Of a stretch of DNA of 64,000 bases, positions 1-7,605 are shown in pieces. The first letter of the stretch is position 1. Each line of letters begins with the position of its first letter. Below the pieces are notes generated by a model, which saw only the letters and a list, made by a program, of their open reading frames with translations, was not told where the DNA came from and searched no databases. The stretch covers positions 160,656-224,655 of the forward strand of contig NZ_FNIZ01000004.1 in assembly GCF_900104185.1 (NCBI RefSeq). The letters run 5' to 3'. Origin of the DNA: Halobacillus aidingensis (GTDB lineage Bacteria > Bacillota > Bacilli > Bacillales > Halobacillaceae). The position numbers and the translations under genes are program-made.

Positions 1-796
1 CTGCGATATACATGTTCCACGTACTCAACCTTTTGATTCCCCGCTCAATGCCAAGATAGGCACTTAACGAGAATAAAAGCACCCATATGATCGTAACCGT
101 AATCGTCAGTGTGAAATTCACTTCAATCCCGAACAAGTGGGATAAATTTTGCGTAATGATCGGTGCTCCAAGACCTAACGTTACTGATGCTCCGGCAAGA
201 ATACTGATCAGAAACAGAACATCCAGGAATCGGCCTCCGATGCCATCTGTAAACCTATCACCGAAAAGTACCCGGCAGGCTTCCGATATTCTCATCAATG
301 GACGCTTACGGACATGGAGAATATACCCCATGGCAGGTGCAATCATGACGAAAATGGCGAATACTTGGAACCCCCATAAAAACATACTGTAGGCATTCCC
401 CCACAGCAATGCCTCTGCAGAACCTGCTTCCACCCCTGCCGGTGGATCGTTAGCGACAGAAGTCCATTGCAGCATCCCTGTCCGCATGATAGTCGAACCG
501 ACGCCCATCGCAATTAAAATGGACGCATATTCAAACAGGGTAAAGCGAGGTTTTTCCTTGGGATCACCAAGGACCACCTGTCCATATTTAGAAAAAGATA
601 AATACAACCCGGCTACCACTAAAATCACACCATACCAAAGATAGCCCCAACTGAAATTATTCACGATGGAATCAAAAATGGCATTCAGCAGTTCCAGTGA
701 CTCTGCCTCATACAAGGCAAATGGAATGCTGATGCCAATCATTATGATTAATGAAGGAACAAAAATTTTATAATCGATCAATTTCTTCTTTCTCAT
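1..796 (-). CDS. BCCT-family osmolyte (betaine/carnitine/choline) transporter, C-terminus outside window
   Basis: The first 265 or so residues of a multipass membrane protein; BCCT proteins are usually 500 or more, so the rest lies beyond base 1. Translation of the reverse strand shows a short cytoplasmic tail, TM segments from about residue 10, the G-M-x-x-W-x-x-x-x-N-x-P-P-A-G region near 105-120 that resembles CaiT-like BCCT members, and later G-I-E-R-G-I-K-R-L-S, typical of the family. The ATG at 796 follows CTTAGGAGGA. Family role: uptake of quaternary ammonium compounds, usually for osmoprotection, driven by Na+ or by exchange. The substrate cannot be read from the sequence. It lies 113 bp downstream of the next gene on the same strand. 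Confidence 0.85.
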   Translation of the reverse strand, partial: MRKKKLIDYKIFVPSLIIMIGISIPFALYEAESLELLNAIFDSIVNNFSWGYLWYGVILVVAGLYLSFSKYGQVVLGDPKEKPRFTLFEYASILIAMGVGSTIMRTGMLQWTSVANDPPAGVEAGSAEALLWGNAYSMFLWGFQVFAIFVMIAPAMGYILHVRKRPLMRISEACRVLFGDRFTDGIGGRFLDVLFLISILAGASVTLGLGAPIITQNLSHLFGIEVNFTLTITVTIIWVLLFSLSAYLGIERGIKRLSTWNMYIA

Positions 797-909
797 CCAA
801 TCCTCCTAAGTTACGTAAGATTCTCCTCCCCTTCTACCCGCTGGGGCCTTATCCATAACCTAAAAGAAACAATTTTCATATAATTTTTTGACTGGCAGGA
901 TACTTTACT

Positions 910-2133
910 TCACTTCACTCTCTTCAATTCTTGAGTGTCTTCCACCGTTTCACCATCTTCTCGTTTCTCTTCTTCCGCCTTCTTGATCTGCTCATAACGC
1001 TGGCGCTGTCGGTATCCATAAGTGGAAGAAAGAACCACCTCTTCTTTTTCAAGTGCAGAACCGAGGGCTCCGATAATTGTGGACACACTCGTTGCGGTCC
1101 AGGCGATATAAAAATAATTGATGTACCCTACCTCGCCTGTTAATTGTGACTTCAACATCCCCATTGGAATGAAGGCAATCACCGCAAGAGAGAAGATAAA
1201 GAACAGAAGCAGATAATATAAACTGACAGATACAAAAAGCGTCAATACTGTAGCCGCGTTATACAGCTTCCGTAAATACGATGCTCTTTTGTCGTTCGGT
1301 TTTTCCCATAGCTTGTGAGCAAGGATGATCCATCCTACCATCGCTACTATGGATACTACCGAAAGCATGAACATGCGCCATATGCCGTAATTGTTGCTAA
1401 GATTCCATAATGTCGGAAATACCAGGGCATAAGCACCTGTGGTAAAAGCAAAAACGATGACTTTCAGGAAGGCCGGAAACATTGCCCACGGACGATTAGC
1501 ACGAACCATTCCGGTCAAAAGGCGCAAAGCTCCACTGATACGAGACTTCACAGTGAATCGGACATCAATGTTCGCGTCCTCTTCATGAGGAGTTTCTCTC
1601 TGAATCGGTGAAAGCCATTCAAATCCTCTCTTTCCCATCAGTCTTGTTGAGCTTTTATTTCTCAATTCTTCATGTTGATCATCATCTTTCGACTGAATCC
1701 TCTGTTCTGCGTGCTCACGATCTTCTTCAGAACTGCCATAATAGATTTCATTCACGAGTTGTAAAATAGACTCTCTCACTCTCTTAATCATAGGAGTCGA
1801 TCCAAGACCAGGAAGACTGATCAAAGCTACATGGCCTTCTTCATAAGCTTCCGCTACAATTGGAAATTTCCCTTTGAATAAAGGCAAGTCTGTCAGGCAT
1901 ACAGCAAAGTCCCAGTTTTCCTTTTCACTCCTATCCATCGTCGCCTCCAGAACATCTACGGAGTTTTCCGTCACTCCTGTAAGCGCATCGACGGTATATT
2001 CCACTTCCCAGTTGTAATTGTCTTCCACATAATAGCTGAGGAGCTCCGGCAGCTCTTGCTCCAAAGCCTCTCCCAATTCTTTCGGATAGCCCGGTGCTGT
2101 AATCAACCCCAGTCGTTTCTCTGCTTGTCCCAT
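910..2133 (-). CDS. Uncharacterised membrane protein with soluble N-terminal domain
   Basis: A 407-residue protein with two parts. Residues 1 to about 150 are soluble, acidic and alpha/beta-like, beginning M-G-Q-A-E-K-R-L-G-L-I-T-A-P-G-Y-P and containing a W-D-F-A-V-C-L-T-D-L-P-L strand. After a charged linker come about four hydrophobic segments between residues 210 and 360, then a basic/acidic tail rich in E, K and R. The ATG at 2133 is preceded by GGAGGAAAGG. I do not recognise a characterised homolog; similar two-part proteins are annotated as hypothetical in Bacillaceae. It may be co-transcribed with the BCCT gene, but no terminator or promoter was resolved in the 113-bp gap. Confidence 0.75.
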   Translation of the reverse strand: MGQAEKRLGLITAPGYPKELGEALEQELPELLSYYVEDNYNWEVEYTVDALTGVTENSVDVLEATMDRSEKENWDFAVCLTDLPLFKGKFPIVAEAYEEGHVALISLPGLGSTPMIKRVRESILQLVNEIYYGSSEEDREHAEQRIQSKDDDQHEELRNKSSTRLMGKRGFEWLSPIQRETPHEEDANIDVRFTVKSRISGALRLLTGMVRANRPWAMFPAFLKVIVFAFTTGAYALVFPTLWNLSNNYGIWRMFMLSVVSIVAMVGWIILAHKLWEKPNDKRASYLRKLYNAATVLTLFVSVSLYYLLLFFIFSLAVIAFIPMGMLKSQLTGEVGYINYFYIAWTATSVSTIIGALGSALEKEEVVLSSTYGYRQRQRYEQIKKAEEEKREDGETVEDTQELKRVK

Positions 2134-2237
2134 AACCTTTCCTCCAAATCCCTACAAAACTATTTTTTAAAAATATATAACCGTAATAAAAGATTTTAAA
2201 CGGGAAAAAGACACACCCTTCAAAAACAATCGTATTC

Positions 2238-2368
2238 AAGTTAATGGCAGGGTTGTGTAAGACTTGATTTCGAGATGTTAGTGAGATCCAAGGGCTGGGG
2301 AAAAGGGTCGCTTTCCGTCCGCCCCATTGCCAAATGAGAGTCTCGAAACTCATCCTTCCACAGTCGGA
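2238..2368. repeat. Degenerate MITE-like palindromic repeat copy
   Basis: A shortened member of the palindromic family seen at 8.5-9.0 kb and 34.9-35.5 kb. The left end (about 2238-2262) and the reverse complement of the right end (about 2344-2368) share the motif TGTGGAAGA-nn-(T/G)ATTTCGAGA, so they form imperfect terminal inverted repeats. The interior keeps the GGGCTGGGGAA and TCGCTTTCCG blocks of the full copies, but the central hairpin has been lost. It lies in the 322-bp gap 2134-2455, which otherwise holds only the terminator at 2380-2421. Confidence 0.6.
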
Positions 2369-2379
2369 AGCTTATACAG

Positions 2380-2421
2380 AAAAAAGACTACAGCCCTGGT
2401 AAAGTTGGGCTGTAGTCTTTT
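2380..2421 (-). terminator. Rho-independent terminator of the DUF6376-like lipoprotein gene
   Basis: Stem AAAAGACTACAGCCC / GGGCTGTAGTCTTTT (15 bp) with a 10-nt loop, followed in the minus direction by a run of T. It lies 35 bp past the lipoprotein stop codon. Confidence 0.85.
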
Positions 2422-2455
2422 GTTTAAATTCCTATTTGTCAGAAAGTGAGTTTGA

Positions 2456-2899
2456 TCATTCGCCGAATTGTTGAATTTGTTCGAGGAGACTTGTGAGCTC
2501 GTTGAGTGTCCGGAAGACTTCCGTATTTTCAAGCACCGACGGATCGAGCTGGCCATTTTCCATATTGGAGAGGTACACCTCAATCCCCTCAAGGGCCCGG
2601 TTATTCTGATCGACTACTTGTTGGTGCAAGTCAGAAGCGACTTCAGGGGCATCAAGCTCGTTGAATTCTTCAATATCTTCCTTCATACCTTCAAGCTTTG
2701 TTTCCAGTTCCTGCGCCGCTTGTGGATCTGTGATGGCGCGTTCGGCCAGTGCCGGAGCTTCCTCTGCAAATGTATTGGCTTCATTGGCATATTCTGTTGC
2801 TTCATTGACGTACGCGAGAGTATTGTTCACTCCATCAATCAGTCCACATCCTCCAAGAAGGGATGCACTTAATAAAACCGTAAGGGCGGCTTTCTTCAT
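2456..2899 (-). CDS. Small secreted lipoprotein, DUF6376-like
   Basis: A 147-residue protein with a lipoprotein signal peptide: M-K-K, a hydrophobic core, and lipobox L-L-G-G-C at about 15-19, so the mature protein should be membrane-anchored through Cys19. The rest is acidic and mostly helical (E-A-T-E-Y-A-N-E-A-N heptad-like stretches), consistent with a coiled-coil bundle outside the membrane. It resembles the DUF6376/YjhA-type lipoproteins of Bacillus, whose function is unknown. It is a single-gene unit with its own strong terminator downstream. Confidence 0.75.
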   Translation of the reverse strand: MKKAALTVLLSASLLGGCGLIDGVNNTLAYVNEATEYANEANTFAEEAPALAERAITDPQAAQELETKLEGMKEDIEEFNELDAPEVASDLHQQVVDQNNRALEGIEVYLSNMENGQLDPSVLENTEVFRTLNELTSLLEQIQQFGE

Positions 2900-2954
2900 A
2901 CGCCTTCACCTCTTCCCTTATATCCTTCGTGTACCTCTGATGTGAAGCACCCCT

Positions 2955-3326
2955 CTATTTGTTAAACTCAATGATATTTCCATCTGGATCACTGATGTAC
3001 ACTTGATGCCACTCTGTTTTATTCTCAGGCTTGTTCAGCATTTCAACTTCATGCTCTTCCAAACGATGGATGAACGCCTCGATATCCCTCACTCTTACTG
3101 CAAAATGTCCGTCCCGGGAATCAATTTCTGTCGTGCCACGGAAAGTTCGTCCTTCTTTATGTACAATCAAATGGATTTGCGTTTCCCCCACCTCATACCA
3201 TGCACCGGGAAATCCAAAATCAGGACGGTCCGGGCTCTCTTCGAAACCTAATACATCACTATAAAAATGCTTCGCTCTTTCGATATCTGATACTAATAAG
3301 GACACGTGGTGAATACCTTCGTACAT
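2955..3326 (-). CDS. VOC-superfamily (glyoxalase/dioxygenase fold) protein
   Basis: 123 residues, one VOC domain made of two beta-alpha-beta-beta-beta modules: G-I-H-H-V-S-L-L-V-S-D at the start, F-Y-S-D-V-L-G-F, a central D-G-H-F-A-V-R-V strand and I-S-D-P-D-G-N-I-I-E-F at the end. The candidate metal ligands His, His and Glu (H near position 6, H near 95 and E of I-I-E-F) are present, so it may be a metal-dependent lyase, isomerase or dioxygenase. The substrate is unknown. The ATG at 3326 is preferred over the upstream GTG at 3335 because AAGGAG lies 8 nt before it. Confidence 0.85.
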   Translation of the reverse strand: MYEGIHHVSLLVSDIERAKHFYSDVLGFEESPDRPDFGFPGAWYEVGETQIHLIVHKEGRTFRGTTEIDSRDGHFAVRVRDIEAFIHRLEEHEVEMLNKPENKTEWHQVYISDPDGNIIEFNK

Positions 3327-3381
3327 CCCTTCCACTCCTTTTTACCTTTTCTATCAGTGTAATCGAAAAGAAGACGAGTAG

Positions 3382-4113
3382 CTACCTGAACCACTCCACA
3401 ACCCCGATCATACTGAGAAGCCCCAGCAGGAAGGAAAAAGTAGCGAGCCTTTCATACCCATGGCCATGCGTTTCCGGAATCAGTTCTTTATATACGATGA
3501 ATAACATCGCTCCCGCAGCAAAGGCAAGACCATAAGGAACGAGAGACAAGGCGGTATGAACCATGAAAAAACCAAAAACACTAGCTAAACATTCGATGAC
3601 TCCTGTTAAAAAGGCCATCGCCACCCCTAAAGATTTACGGACGCCCTGATTCAACAAAAACAAAGCCACAAGAAAACCTTCCGGAGCATTCTGCAGCCCC
3701 ATCGATAAGGCGACAACAAGTCCAAGATTTTCAACTTCACTCGCCAAACTTGCCCCAACGGATAACCCTTCAGGAATATTGTGGAGTGTCATAGCCGCAA
3801 CAAACATATGCGCCTGCTGAGGAAGTTTCACATCACTTCGTTCATGATCGAGATCGATGTGAGGAATAATGTATTCCAACACGTTCAATAACAAGGCACC
3901 CACCAGAACCCCAAAACACAACACATACAAATTGGTTAACTTAAGCGAAGCAGGAATTAATCCATACGTTGAAGCGGCCACCATAATCCCCGCTGTATAA
4001 GCAAGAATGCTGTCCATCCGCCGGTGGGATATGGAACGTATGAATAATACAGGAAGGGCCCCGACACTTGTTGCAAACGCGGACATCACCATCACCCACA
4101 AACTCCACTCCAT
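3382..4113 (-). CDS. ZIP-family divalent metal transporter
   Basis: 243 residues and about eight membrane segments. The two ZIP signature helices are present: H-N-I-P-E-G-L-S-V-G in TM4 and Q-N-A-P-E-G-F in TM5, with the first carrying the metal-binding His/Glu. A short H-I-D-L-D-H-E-R segment forms the variable cytoplasmic loop. The family imports Zn2+ and sometimes Fe or Mn. In TM5 the usual first His is replaced by Gln (Q-N-A-P-E-G), as in several bacterial ZIPs. The ATG at 4113 follows GACAGGGGGGAT; a 26-codon upstream extension is open but has no ribosome site and adds a non-membrane tail. Confidence 0.88.
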   Translation of the reverse strand: MEWSLWVMVMSAFATSVGALPVLFIRSISHRRMDSILAYTAGIMVAASTYGLIPASLKLTNLYVLCFGVLVGALLLNVLEYIIPHIDLDHERSDVKLPQQAHMFVAAMTLHNIPEGLSVGASLASEVENLGLVVALSMGLQNAPEGFLVALFLLNQGVRKSLGVAMAFLTGVIECLASVFGFFMVHTALSLVPYGLAFAAGAMLFIVYKELIPETHGHGYERLATFSFLLGLLSMIGVVEWFR

Positions 4114-4282
4114 AGCATCCCCCCTGTCATAGACAAAGCTCACCGTTTCTTTTTCACCATATGACCAAGCTGTCCGAATTAGACTCCTCATACGGGCCAG
4201 TTCAAAACTTTTTCAAAGAATTCCGCTCATAGATTACGAGGGAAAGCACCTATTTTTAATGCCTATCGTCACTCGTCCATTC

Positions 4283-4308
4283 ACCTTCCTTCATAGAGAC
4301 ATATAGTA
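4283..4308 (+). promoter_or_regulatory. Candidate sigma-K-type promoter of the first SPOCS gene
   Basis: CATATAGTA at 4300-4308 fits the mother-cell sigma-K -10 consensus CATAnnnTA, with an AC at 4283-4284 about 15 nt upstream. It lies about 70 bp before the ATG at 4380. Matches this short occur by chance; the support is the sporulation-type gene behind it. Confidence 0.35.
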
Positions 4309-4379
4309 TTAATGAGTCAAAAGGAACTTGTCTGAAAGAAAGGTAGACTTTTGACAAAAATATAGAAGGAGTGAACAAT

Positions 4380-5183
4380 ATGAGGAAAAACACAGGATGC
4401 GGAAATGGGTATGGACACGGTAAAAAATGTCCACCTCTATCCAGCGATGTAGCCAAATCAAAGAGTCTCTTCACTGCATCAGAAGAGTTTTCTTCGGATG
4501 ATACAGAAGAAACAATCATTCTTGGTGATGTGTTGATTCAGTCTCTTACTGAGGCGGACTTCGAACTACCATCGTATGCTAGAGCCATTAAAAACATCGA
4601 GAAAAACGTTTCCTTGACACAGTGTAAAGCGATTCCTGTTGTCGGAAACCCTGGGTACGTGAAATTGTTTGTTGAAGGGGTTGTACACAAAAACATCCAG
4701 TATGTGGAAGATGGGTATGGATATGTTAAAGATTACAGCATCGATATCCCGTTCAAAGCATACGATCAGGTTGAACTTGCAAACGACGTCCAATATCCAT
4801 TCGATTTCCCATACAGCGTGAAAGACAACGTCCTCCAACGCCGTGAGCTTTCTAAAGACGGCATGGGCGCTGACCGTTGCGAATTCGGTTCTTTGACGTT
4901 CGAAATCTACAACCAGCCAATCAAATGTAAGCTTCTTGCTTCTGCTGTTAACCAGTGGGACATTGTGCACCATTTTGATAACTGGGGTCGTTTCAACAAA
5001 GTGACGGAAAAAATGGACATCAACCTTGTCATCAAGTTGACTCAGAAACAACAAGATCTCGAATTCCCATCAGTCCCGCCAATGGATAATGGCGAAAACG
5101 GTGGAGAAGAAGATGCTCAGACTGCAACAACTCAACAACAAGAAACGGTTTACAGCCGCTTTCGAAAAATCATTGGTCAATAA
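4380..5183 (+). CDS. SPOCS/CsxC-like spore-surface protein (paralog 1)
   Basis: 267 residues. The N-terminus is Gly/Lys/Cys-rich (N-T-G-C-G-N-G-Y-G-H-G-K-K-C) and is followed by a region shared with the three divergent neighbours: an N-I-E-K-N-V-S-L-T-Q-C block, a V-x-L-F-V-E-G-V-V-H-K-N-I-Q-Y strand pair, and E-L-P-S-Y / C-K-L-L-A-S-A-V-N-Q-W-D-I later on. The V-H-K-N-I-Q-Y motif is typical of SPOCS (DUF3794) and CsxC-type coat or exosporium proteins. The C-terminus is Gln/Thr/Glu-rich. The ATG at 4380 is chosen over GTG at 4371 because AAGGAG sits 8 nt upstream. It is the only plus-strand member of the four and diverges from the ZIP gene. Confidence 0.75.
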   Translation: MRKNTGCGNGYGHGKKCPPLSSDVAKSKSLFTASEEFSSDDTEETIILGDVLIQSLTEADFELPSYARAIKNIEKNVSLTQCKAIPVVGNPGYVKLFVEGVVHKNIQYVEDGYGYVKDYSIDIPFKAYDQVELANDVQYPFDFPYSVKDNVLQRRELSKDGMGADRCEFGSLTFEIYNQPIKCKLLASAVNQWDIVHHFDNWGRFNKVTEKMDINLVIKLTQKQQDLEFPSVPPMDNGENGGEEDAQTATTQQQETVYSRFRKIIGQ

Positions 5184-5190
5184 CAAATAA

Positions 5191-5223
5191 GAGATGCTCC
5201 TCTGGGGGCATCTCCTTTTTCTT
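5191..5223 (+). terminator. Terminator after SPOCS paralog 1
   Basis: Stem GAGATGCTCC / GGGGCATCTC with a TCTG loop, followed by CTTTTTC; it separates the plus-strand SPOCS gene from the convergent 461-residue paralog. Confidence 0.8.
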
Positions 5224-5233
5224 GTGATTAGAA

Positions 5234-6619
5234 CTATATGTGTACATATTGTTTCTGTAAAAGGTCATAGACGATATGAGCGGATCCTTGAATATAGAGT
5301 CTTCCATCCGTGACAGAGGCATCGCTATGACTGACAAAGCTCACACTTTGCGTTTCTACTTCTACCGGCTCAACGAATGTCTCCACAAACTCATAGTGCA
5401 CGTTTCCTGTTTCGTCACAGTCGAAGGTGTATTCCTTCCGATCTGAACATGGGATCTGCGGCTCTTTCTTCCAGTCCACGCAAACCGTCTCTTCCCATGG
5501 CACCGTCTGTTTGAGCTGCTGCAAGGATTCTCCATTGTCATAAATGACCTCCACCATGAGTACGCCACTAAGAAAAACATAGGAAGATGGCAGAACCACG
5601 GTTTCCTTTTGAGAGTGAATGGATAATTGGATATCAATGATTTCACATAGATCATCAGGAATGTTCAAGGTTTCCATCAGATTCACTTCAACCTTTTTAG
5701 TAGATAATAAGACAGGGACTTTTACAGTCATATTCCATGCTATGTTTGAAGATTTTTCTTCCTCATAGGATTCCAAAGATGAAGAACTCTCAATCATTTC
5801 CTGATCTTGCTCACAAGAAGACTCTTCTTCATCCTCCATCATACAGCCTCGGCTTTCATCGAGAGATTCGAGAATCGCTGAGGATTCTTCTTCATCATAA
5901 GACCATTCGATTTTTTCTGACCAAGAACTGGATTCATCCAGCATGGAGCAAACCTCATGGAATAGGTTGTCGGATGGGCCTTCATTCATTGATTTTTCTT
6001 CTTCTGGCAACATGGAATCCTCATCATCCAAAATGATATTTTTTTGAGCCTGGTAGTGATCTTTAAAACCTTGGCGATCGTCCGAGGACTCTCCCATGGA
6101 AGAAACGATATCTGTTAAGATCGAGTAGTCTTCAAACTCATCTTCTATCATTTCTTGAGGCTCATTCATTGAGCTCCAGTCTGGACTAGGCTCCTCTTTT
6201 AATAACGCTAGTATTTCTGGTAAGAATGGGTTGTTTTTCTTCCTTTCCCTATCGGATCTCACCTGAGGACGATCCGATGATTCCCCAAAGAAATCTTCCC
6301 CCTTACTGGGACTTTCAACGATGGCCATCGAGTCTTTCCGGAACGAAGACATTCGCTTCCGGTTCTCTGCCAACACATGTTCTTCCGTGTCATTATCCAA
6401 AATTTTTGAAGGTGGGGAAATGACGGGTCGAGGCATTTCTCCACCTGAGTCGTAAGGTGAATAGATGTCATGGTGATCTCCTGAAACAGAAGGATTATCC
6501 TCAAATTGAAAATCATAGGAATTATTTTCTCTTCTACGCTCATCCTTTGTTTTCGGTGGTTTTGGATGTGACCGTTTCGTCCAGCGTGTTTGATTGAACT
6601 TGATTTCATCTCTCTTCAT
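5234..6619 (-). CDS. SPOCS-domain protein with long acidic Ser/Glu-rich N-terminus (paralog 2)
   Basis: 461 residues. Residues 1 to about 300 are hydrophilic and low-complexity, very rich in Ser, Glu and Asp with recurrent E-E-S-S, D-E-S-S and short S runs. From about 300 to 450 comes a SPOCS-type domain (M-T-V-K-V-P-V-L-L-S-T-K-K-V-E-V-N-L-M-E), as in the neighbouring paralogs. The acidic part could be a disordered, cation-binding or phosphorylatable spacer; this is inference. The ATG at 6619 lacks a good ribosome site, but a 9-codon reading frame ends one base before it (TAATATG) and has a strong site, suggesting translational coupling. Probably made in the mother cell during sporulation. 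Confidence 0.7.
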   Translation of the reverse strand: MKRDEIKFNQTRWTKRSHPKPPKTKDERRRENNSYDFQFEDNPSVSGDHHDIYSPYDSGGEMPRPVISPPSKILDNDTEEHVLAENRKRMSSFRKDSMAIVESPSKGEDFFGESSDRPQVRSDRERKKNNPFLPEILALLKEEPSPDWSSMNEPQEMIEDEFEDYSILTDIVSSMGESSDDRQGFKDHYQAQKNIILDDEDSMLPEEEKSMNEGPSDNLFHEVCSMLDESSSWSEKIEWSYDEEESSAILESLDESRGCMMEDEEESSCEQDQEMIESSSSLESYEEEKSSNIAWNMTVKVPVLLSTKKVEVNLMETLNIPDDLCEIIDIQLSIHSQKETVVLPSSYVFLSGVLMVEVIYDNGESLQQLKQTVPWEETVCVDWKKEPQIPCSDRKEYTFDCDETGNVHYEFVETFVEPVEVETQSVSFVSHSDASVTDGRLYIQGSAHIVYDLLQKQYVHI

Positions 6620-6620
6620 A

Positions 6621-6650
6621 TTACTCAGAAAGGTGCTTGCCCTTCAGCAT
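6621..6650 (-). CDS. Candidate 9-codon leader peptide ahead of SPOCS paralog 2
   Basis: ATG CTG AAG GGC AAG CAC, then three further codons and TAA, preceded by AAAGGAGGGGAGAAAGG. The stop is followed by T and the ATG of the 461-residue gene. The strong ribosome site belongs to this mini-frame and not to the large gene, so reinitiation or coupling is likely. The alternative is that the large gene simply uses a weak site. Confidence 0.3.
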   Translation of the reverse strand: MLKGKHLSE

Positions 6651-6685
6651 CCTTTCTCCCCTCCTTTCTGCCCTATACTTGTCAC

Positions 6686-7420
6686 TCAGCAATCATCATT
6701 GGAAGCTGAAGCTACGCGGATTTGCTGGTCCTGGAGAACTTTCAGGCAAATGTCGAGCACCATTTTTTCTTCGACCTGCGTGAAGTAGCCTTCATTGAAT
6801 GGTGAAGATCCCGGAAGTGGTTGGCGGTCGAGCGCTTCATCCCATTCAATGATTTTACTGGAAAGCAATTCACAATAAGGAAGCTCATTATAAAATTGGC
6901 TGCTCTCCTGGTGATATTGAGAAAGATCACTGCTCAACAATTCATCCTTCTCAGGGAAGCCGGAAGGTAAGGATTGGGATACGGCAAAATCAAACTCTTC
7001 CCTCTTATTATTTTTCGGCATAACCGGCATGGATAAGAAGTCTTTGATTTCAAGGACCGTATCGAATGGAATATCCACCGTGAACGAATGGAGATCTGAA
7101 GCGACCGTCGTATCTGTGCTCATTTCGATTTCGTTCGATGGGCTTGCATATTGGATGTTTTTACGGACGAATCCTTTAAGGAACAATTTTTTTGTAGGGA
7201 GAAGCAATCGACATTGAGTTAAAGCGACTCTCTTCTTAATATCTTTAATTTCAAGAACAGGTTCTGGGAAAGTGATGGTTTCATTTATGTTCAACTGGAC
7301 ATTGAGTTCGGCGAGGACGACTGGCACCTTTGTGATGATCTTACCAATGCTTACGTGAGGCTTGCATGGCTTACAATACCCTTTTTCACACTCATAGGAA
7401 TCGTTATGTTTATCAGACAT
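6686..7420 (-). CDS. SPOCS/CsxC-like spore-surface protein (paralog 3)
   Basis: 244 residues. A Cys-containing N-terminus (C-E-K-G-Y-C-K-P-C-K-P) is followed by two beta-rich modules: T-K-V-P-V-V-L-A-E-L-N-V-Q-L, V-L-E-I-K-D-I-K-K-R-V-A-L-T-Q-C, G-F-V-R-K-N-I-Q-Y-A-S-P, and a second half with Q-Y-H-Q-E-S, E-L-P-Y-C-E-L-L and I-I-E-W-D-E-A-L-D-R-Q. These blocks are shared almost word for word with paralog 4, so the two come from a recent tandem duplication. The ATG at 7420 has GTTTAGGAGG 7 nt upstream; a longer open frame to 7510 lacks a site. Upstream AC-N16-CATACGATG resembles a sigma-K promoter. Confidence 0.78.
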   Translation of the reverse strand: MSDKHNDSYECEKGYCKPCKPHVSIGKIITKVPVVLAELNVQLNINETITFPEPVLEIKDIKKRVALTQCRLLLPTKKLFLKGFVRKNIQYASPSNEIEMSTDTTVASDLHSFTVDIPFDTVLEIKDFLSMPVMPKNNKREEFDFAVSQSLPSGFPEKDELLSSDLSQYHQESSQFYNELPYCELLSSKIIEWDEALDRQPLPGSSPFNEGYFTQVEEKMVLDICLKVLQDQQIRVASASNDDC

Positions 7421-7449
7421 TCGATGGCCTCCTAAACGAAAGATATCCC

Positions 7450-7476
7450 CATCGTATGTAGGAAATCCGCTGATGT
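7450..7476 (-). promoter_or_regulatory. Candidate sigma-K-type promoter of SPOCS paralog 3
   Basis: On the minus strand, AC followed by 16 nt and CATACGATG, close to the sigma-K pattern AC-N16/17-CATAnnnTA (last base differs). It lies about 30 bp before the ATG at 7420. Confidence 0.3.
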
Positions 7477-7559
7477 CTGGGCTCTTATCTCGATTCCGAG
7501 ATACGTTCAAGCCAAGAGGGTTAATAAGAAGGAACCGGCAAAGGGCTATAGAATAATAT

Positions 7560-7598
7560 AAAAAACACGATCCCTTCTATGAGGAATCGTGCTTTTGT
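7560..7598 (-). terminator. Terminator of SPOCS paralog 4
   Basis: Imperfect stem GCACGATTCCT / AGGGATCGTG on the minus strand followed by six T; it ends the 7606-8364 transcript before paralog 3, so the two paralogs are separate units. Confidence 0.75.
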
Positions 7599-7605
7599 TT
7601 AACCC

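Noticed and set aside
4566..5054. 162-codon frame antisense to SPOCS paralog 1
   Set aside because: The plus-strand product carries the family motifs shared with the neighbouring paralogs; the antisense product has none.
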